A DNA stretch of 64,000 bases from Variovorax sp. J22G73 (GTDB lineage Bacteria; Pseudomonadota; Gammaproteobacteria; Burkholderiales; Burkholderiaceae_C), in assembly GCF_030317035.1 (NCBI RefSeq), contig NZ_JASZYK010000003.1, positions 682,001 to 746,000 of the forward strand, read 5' to 3'. A program made the position numbers and the translations under genes. Below the pieces are notes generated by a model that was not told the origin of the DNA, did no database searches, and saw only the letters and a program-made list of their open reading frames with translations. Numbering within the stretch: the first letter of the stretch is position 1; every line of letters starts with the position of its first letter. Shown here one piece after another: positions 58,502 to 64,000 of this stretch.

Positions 58502-59050
58502 CTACTTCAGCGCGCGCTCGATGGCGCTGCGCAGGTGCTCCAGCCCGAACGAGACGTCGGTGAACTCGCCGTTGACGTAGAAGGTGGGCGTGGCGCGCAC
58601 GTTGAGCCGCCGGCCGAGCTCGACCTGCTCCTGCACGCGCTGGCGGTACACGGTGTCTTTCAGCTCGTTTTCGAAGCGCGGCATGTCCAGGCCCAGCTGC
58701 GCGGCGTAGGCGTCCAGGTGGGTGGCGTCCAGGTGGCTCTGGTGGTTGAACAGCAGCTCTGCATAGGGCCAGAACTTGCCCTGCGCGCCCGCGGCCTCGG
58801 CGGCCTCGGCCGCCAGCTCCGCGTGCGGGTGCACCTCGCGCAGCGGAAAGTGGCGGAACACGAAGCGCACCTGCGCACCGAAGTGCGACAGCATCATCTG
58901 CACGGCCGGGTGGGCCTGGCGGCACGACGGGCATTCGAAGTCGCCGAACTCGATGAGGGTGACGCGGGCCGAGGCCGGCCCGAGGATGTGCTCGGTGGCG
59001 GGGTCGGGCGTGAGGAGGGGGTTCGGGTTCGCGTGGGACGGTGCGCTCAT
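58502..59050 (-). CDS. DsbA-family thioredoxin-fold protein (cytoplasmic)
   Basis: A 182 aa thioredoxin-fold protein. ARVTLIEFGDFECPSCRQ has a CPSC active site (Cys40, Cys43); the cis-Pro is in RATPTFYVNG; KFWPYAELLFNHQSHLD fits the DSBA_oxidored/Thioredoxin_4 insert. No signal peptide, so it should act in the cytosol, perhaps as a disulfide isomerase or reductase. Start ATG 59050; 71 bp after the AraC gene on the same strand. Confidence 0.88.
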   Translation of the reverse strand: MSAPSHANPNPLLTPDPATEHILGPASARVTLIEFGDFECPSCRQAHPAVQMMLSHFGAQVRFVFRHFPLREVHPHAELAAEAAEAAGAQGKFWPYAELLFNHQSHLDATHLDAYAAQLGLDMPRFENELKDTVYRQRVQEQVELGRRLNVRATPTFYVNGEFTDVSFGLEHLRSAIERALK

Positions 59051-59121
59051 GAAGGCCTCGCAGGATGGGTGTAGGGGTGTGGAAAAAAACAGAAAAAGAC
59101 TTGCTCCGGCGCGCGCGCCGT

Positions 59122-60087
59122 TCAGCGCGCCACCCGCATCTTGCGCCGCCAGCTGCCCGGCGGCGAGCCCGTGTACTGCGAGAACACCCGCGTGAAGTGG
59201 CTCTGGTCGGCAAAGCCGCAGGCCGCGGCCACGTCCGCCAGCGGGCGCTCGAAGTCCATCAGCAGCGCCTGCGCGCGCTCCAGCCGCTGCGCGATGAGCC
59301 ACTGGTGCGGCGTCTGCCCGGTGGTTTCGCGAAACGCGTGAATGAAGTAGCTGCGCGACAGGTTGCAGGCGTCCGCGATCTCGGCGACTGAAATGGCGCC
59401 GTCGATCTTGCTGCGCAGCATTTCCTTGGCGCGCGCCTCGTGCGAGCGCGACAGCACGCGCTGCGTGCGCGGCTCGTTCGGCGGCGCCGCGCGGCCGTGC
59501 ACGTCGACCAGGTAGCTGGTGACGGCCAGGCAGACCTGGTCGACGAACAGCAGGCTGGCGTCGGCCGGATCGTGCAGCGCGGGCACCAGCGCCTGCGCGA
59601 GATGGGCGAGCACGTCGTCGCGCTCGGCCGTGACGGCCGCGAGCCCGCCGGCGCGCGGGCCGGCGCGGTCGTCCAGGGCGCGTTCGAGCGCGGCGTGGGA
59701 AATTTCGAGCAGCACGAAGTCGAAGCCGGTCTCCATGTCGGCGCGGTAGCGGTCGCAGAAGTCGCGGATGTAGATGGCGCCCTTGCCGAAGTCGTGGCGC
59801 ACGGCGTGGTGCTCGTGCAGCACGCGCCGGCGGTGGCCGTCGCGCAGCGACACGCCCACCAGCACGCCGCGCCCGCTGGCGGCGGTTTCCACGTGCTGGC
59901 GCTGCGGGCCGTCCACGGTCTTGCGGTAGACCCGCACGCCGTTGGCCAGCAGGTCGCGGTCCTGGCTCAGGTGGCTGGCCGTGCAGCCGAGGCCGTCCGT
60001 GGCGGGTGCCGGGGCAGGGTGCGCAGGGGCGGGCACCGGTCGGTGCACCGGGCCTGTTGCCGAAGAAAAGCTGCTGTCGGCGTGCAT
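59122..60087 (-). CDS. AraC-family transcriptional regulator
   Basis: A 321 aa regulator. The N-terminal sensor part has DFVLLEISHAALERALDD and HDPADASLLFVDQVCLAVTSYLVDVHG; the C-terminal HTH pair is SVAEIADACNLSRSYFIHAFRETTG and LADVAAACGFADQSHFTRVFSQYTG. It belongs to the same AraC subfamily as the proteins at 1-446 and 39197. ATG 60087; longer in-frame extension to 60201 is Arg-rich and unlikely. Possible targets are the following DsbA-like gene or the divergent deaminase gene. Confidence 0.9.
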   Translation of the reverse strand: MHADSSFSSATGPVHRPVPAPAHPAPAPATDGLGCTASHLSQDRDLLANGVRVYRKTVDGPQRQHVETAASGRGVLVGVSLRDGHRRRVLHEHHAVRHDFGKGAIYIRDFCDRYRADMETGFDFVLLEISHAALERALDDRAGPRAGGLAAVTAERDDVLAHLAQALVPALHDPADASLLFVDQVCLAVTSYLVDVHGRAAPPNEPRTQRVLSRSHEARAKEMLRSKIDGAISVAEIADACNLSRSYFIHAFRETTGQTPHQWLIAQRLERAQALLMDFERPLADVAAACGFADQSHFTRVFSQYTGSPPGSWRRKMRVAR

Positions 60088-60208
60088 GGACGGGCGGGCG
60101 AAAGACGGGAGTGGCAGAGCTTTCGATTGGCGGCGCTGCGGCGGATTCTGGATAGAAGCTTTGTGCGTTTTATTGAAAACGCGGCGCGGGCGCGAATGCA
60201 AGCTGTAA

Positions 60209-62640
<2,432 letters not shown>

Positions 62641-62700
62641 GTTGCGGCGCAGTGTCCGCCGTTGCGAAGGTTTTGAAAATCAGAAAATAATGGGTCTATC

Positions 62701-62717
62701 GTCCTGAAAAGCAGGAC
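62701..62717. promoter_or_regulatory. Inverted repeat GTCCTG-N5-CAGGAC in the LysR/MFS gap
   Basis: Perfect 6 bp arms around AAAAG, 24 bp upstream of the LysR ATG. It is placed where the LysR protein encoded at 62742 would autoregulate and control the divergent MFS gene. An A+T-rich stretch suited to a -10 region (AAAATAATGG) lies just before it. Confidence 0.55.
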
Positions 62718-62741
62718 TATCCAGACAGGCAAGGACTTCCA

Positions 62742-63698
62742 ATGACCCAGGTGATGTTCGACCTCGACGTGCTGCGCACCTTCTCCACCGGCATGGCGCT
62801 CGGCAGCTACGCGCGCGCGGCCGACCGGCTGGGCCGCTCGACCTCGGCCGTGAGCGCGCAGCTGAAAAAGCTGGAGTCGCAGGCCGGCACCGTGCTGTTC
62901 CGCAAGGAGGGGCGCGGCCTGGCACTTACGGACGCTGGCGAAACGCTGCTGGCCTACGCGCACCGCATGCTGGAGCTGAACGACGAGGCCAGCGCAGCCA
63001 TGCGCGGTGTCGACCTGCAGGGCTGGGTGCGCCTGGGCCTGCAGGAAGACTTCGGCGAGACGCTGCTGCCGGCCGTGCTCGGGCGCTTCGCGCGCGCCCA
63101 CCCCAAGGTGCGCATCGAGGCCTGCGTGGCGCGCAGCGGCGAGCTGCGCGAGCGGCTCGAACTCGGCCAGCTCGACCTGGCGCTGGCGTGGGACGCGGGC
63201 GAACAGCCGCTGTCGCCCCATGCCGAGCGCGTGGCGCGGCTGCCGCTGTTGTGGATAGGCCCGACCGCCCCCGACCGGGTCGATGCGCCCTGGTGGACCG
63301 AGCGCGAACACCGCGCCGGCGCCGCCCGACAACCGAAGAGCAGGGAGCCGCTGCCGCTCATCATGCTGGACGCCCCGTGCCCGCTGCGCGAGATCGTCAT
63401 CGCCGTGCTCGACCGCGCCGGCCTGCCGTGGCGCCGGGCCTTCGGCAGCGCCAGCCTGGCAGCGCTGTGGGCCGCCACGTCGGCCGGCCTGGGCCTGACG
63501 GTGCGCACGCCCTTCGGCCTGCCCTCGCACGTGCGCACGCTTGACCGCGCGGTGCTGTCGCTGCCCGCGCTGCCGCAGATCTCGCTGGTGCTGTACCGCG
63601 CGCAGGCGCATTCGGAAGCGCCCGCGAGCCGGCTGGCCACGCTGCTGCTCGAGGGCGTGCGGCAGCATATGCAGCCGGTGGGGGTGGCGCTGCGCTGA
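62742..63698 (+). CDS. LysR-type transcriptional regulator
   Basis: A 318 aa LysR protein. HTH VLRTFSTGMALGSYARAADRLGRSTSAVSAQL (as SYARAADRLGRSTSAVSAQLKKLE), then a co-inducer domain with FGETLLPAVLGRFARAHPKVRIE and a C-terminal ASLAALWAATSAGLGLTVR. The 'FDLDVLRTF' start is the PecT/LrhA-like style. Divergent from the MFS gene with a palindrome in between. Confidence 0.92.
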   Translation: MTQVMFDLDVLRTFSTGMALGSYARAADRLGRSTSAVSAQLKKLESQAGTVLFRKEGRGLALTDAGETLLAYAHRMLELNDEASAAMRGVDLQGWVRLGLQEDFGETLLPAVLGRFARAHPKVRIEACVARSGELRERLELGQLDLALAWDAGEQPLSPHAERVARLPLLWIGPTAPDRVDAPWWTEREHRAGAARQPKSREPLPLIMLDAPCPLREIVIAVLDRAGLPWRRAFGSASLAALWAATSAGLGLTVRTPFGLPSHVRTLDRAVLSLPALPQISLVLYRAQAHSEAPASRLATLLLEGVRQHMQPVGVALR

Positions 63699-63763
63699 GG
63701 GCGCGCGCCGGGGCGCCGCCGCTGCACTGACGTTCTCACCGACGTTCGCACCGACGTTCAGGC

Positions 63764-64000
63764 TCAGCCCTGGCGCGCCGCGTGGAAGCGTTCCAGGAAC
63801 GACACCAGCTTCGGGTCCTTCGGCCTGTGCATGATGTCTTCGGCCGGCCCGATCTCGGCCATGACGCCGTCGCGCATGAAGCCGATGCGGTCCGACACAT
63901 GGGCCGCGAAGGCCATTTCGTGCGTCACCAGCACCATCGTCATGCCGTCGGCGGCCAGCTCGCGGATCACGGCCAGCACCTCGCCGACCAGCTCGGGGTC
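63764..64000 (-). CDS. Amino-acid-type ABC transporter ATPase, C-terminal part (5' end outside window)
   Basis: The frame enters from the right edge with DPELVGEVLAVIRELA (D-loop region just after Walker B), then VLVTHEMAFAAHVSDRI with the switch His, and FMRDGVMAEIGPAEDI ... SFLERFHAARQG. This matches the end of GlnQ/HisP-type ATPases for polar amino acid uptake. 79 residues are present. Walker A and signature motifs lie beyond position 64000. Confidence 0.9.
   Translation of the reverse strand, partial: DPELVGEVLAVIRELAADGMTMVLVTHEMAFAAHVSDRIGFMRDGVMAEIGPAEDIMHRPKDPKLVSFLERFHAARQG

Overview
The window looks like a piece of a betaproteobacterial chromosome of the Comamonadaceae type (Variovorax or Acidovorax relatives; this is an inference). 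The signs are very high G+C, dense ATGA-coupled operons, three orphan Bug/TctC-type periplasmic binding proteins, five LysR-type regulators and many small catabolic clusters. I saw no rRNA, tRNA, CRISPR array, insertion sequence or phage gene. Both ends cut genes: an AraC-type regulator at the left and an amino-acid-type ABC ATPase at the right.

Layout. (1) 458-5324 (minus): six-gene operon of Bug protein, RidA-like protein, LigI-like amidohydrolase, FAH-family enzyme, HpaH-like hydratase and HpaI-like aldolase, which reads as the lower end of a ring-cleavage pathway. A flavin reductase and an IclR regulator diverge from it (5530-7018). (2) 7055-12045 (minus): FecI-type sigma factor, FecR and TonB siderophore receptor, with a Fur-box-like palindrome in front and a Phd/VapC toxin-antitoxin pair at the tail. 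(3) 12348-16883: NarL-type response regulator and two 7TM histidine kinases that converge with a 140 bp antisense overlap. (4) 16992-23131: cytochrome bo oxidase cyoABCD coupled to an 'amino acid synthesis' family gene and facing a MocR regulator across repeated ATGTATGGAT boxes. (5) 23155-30667: HAD phosphatase, diguanylate cyclase, DacA-type carboxypeptidase, GreA-like factor, small secreted protein, and a LysR/MFS pair.

(6) 30671-40904: LysR facing a long plus-strand run of pirin, isochorismatase-like hydrolase, XapX protein, Tat-exported YtcJ-type amidohydrolase, DoxX, MFS with an extra C-terminal domain, Dps and alpha/beta hydrolase, which looks redox or stress related. It is followed by an AraC-family sensor domain that has lost its DNA-binding half, a GNAT protein and a monooxygenase-like membrane protein. 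(7) 40895-44620: YoaK protein, trypsin-like protease, and an odd catalase. (8) 44813-54752: AAHS-type MFS, LysR, HpaI-like aldolase, amidohydrolase, an EAR (EPTP) beta-propeller protein, an unrecognised 395 aa protein, porin, Bug protein and AraC regulator. I read this as one uptake-plus-catabolism locus, because two of its divergent promoters share a GGAAATACCGA element. (9) 54793-58482: amidase and Bug operon with a divergent LysR. (10) 58502-64000: DsbA-like protein, AraC regulator, adenine-deaminase-like enzyme, MFS, LysR, ABC ATPase fragment.

Most notable: the EAR-protein operon, the HTH-less AraC protein with a 12 bp tandem-repeat tail, the catalase lacking the distal Asn, the overlapping kinases, the MocR/cyo/AA-synthesis arrangement, and a recurring pattern of short tandem repeats at gene edges (12121, 33643, 39830, 51224).
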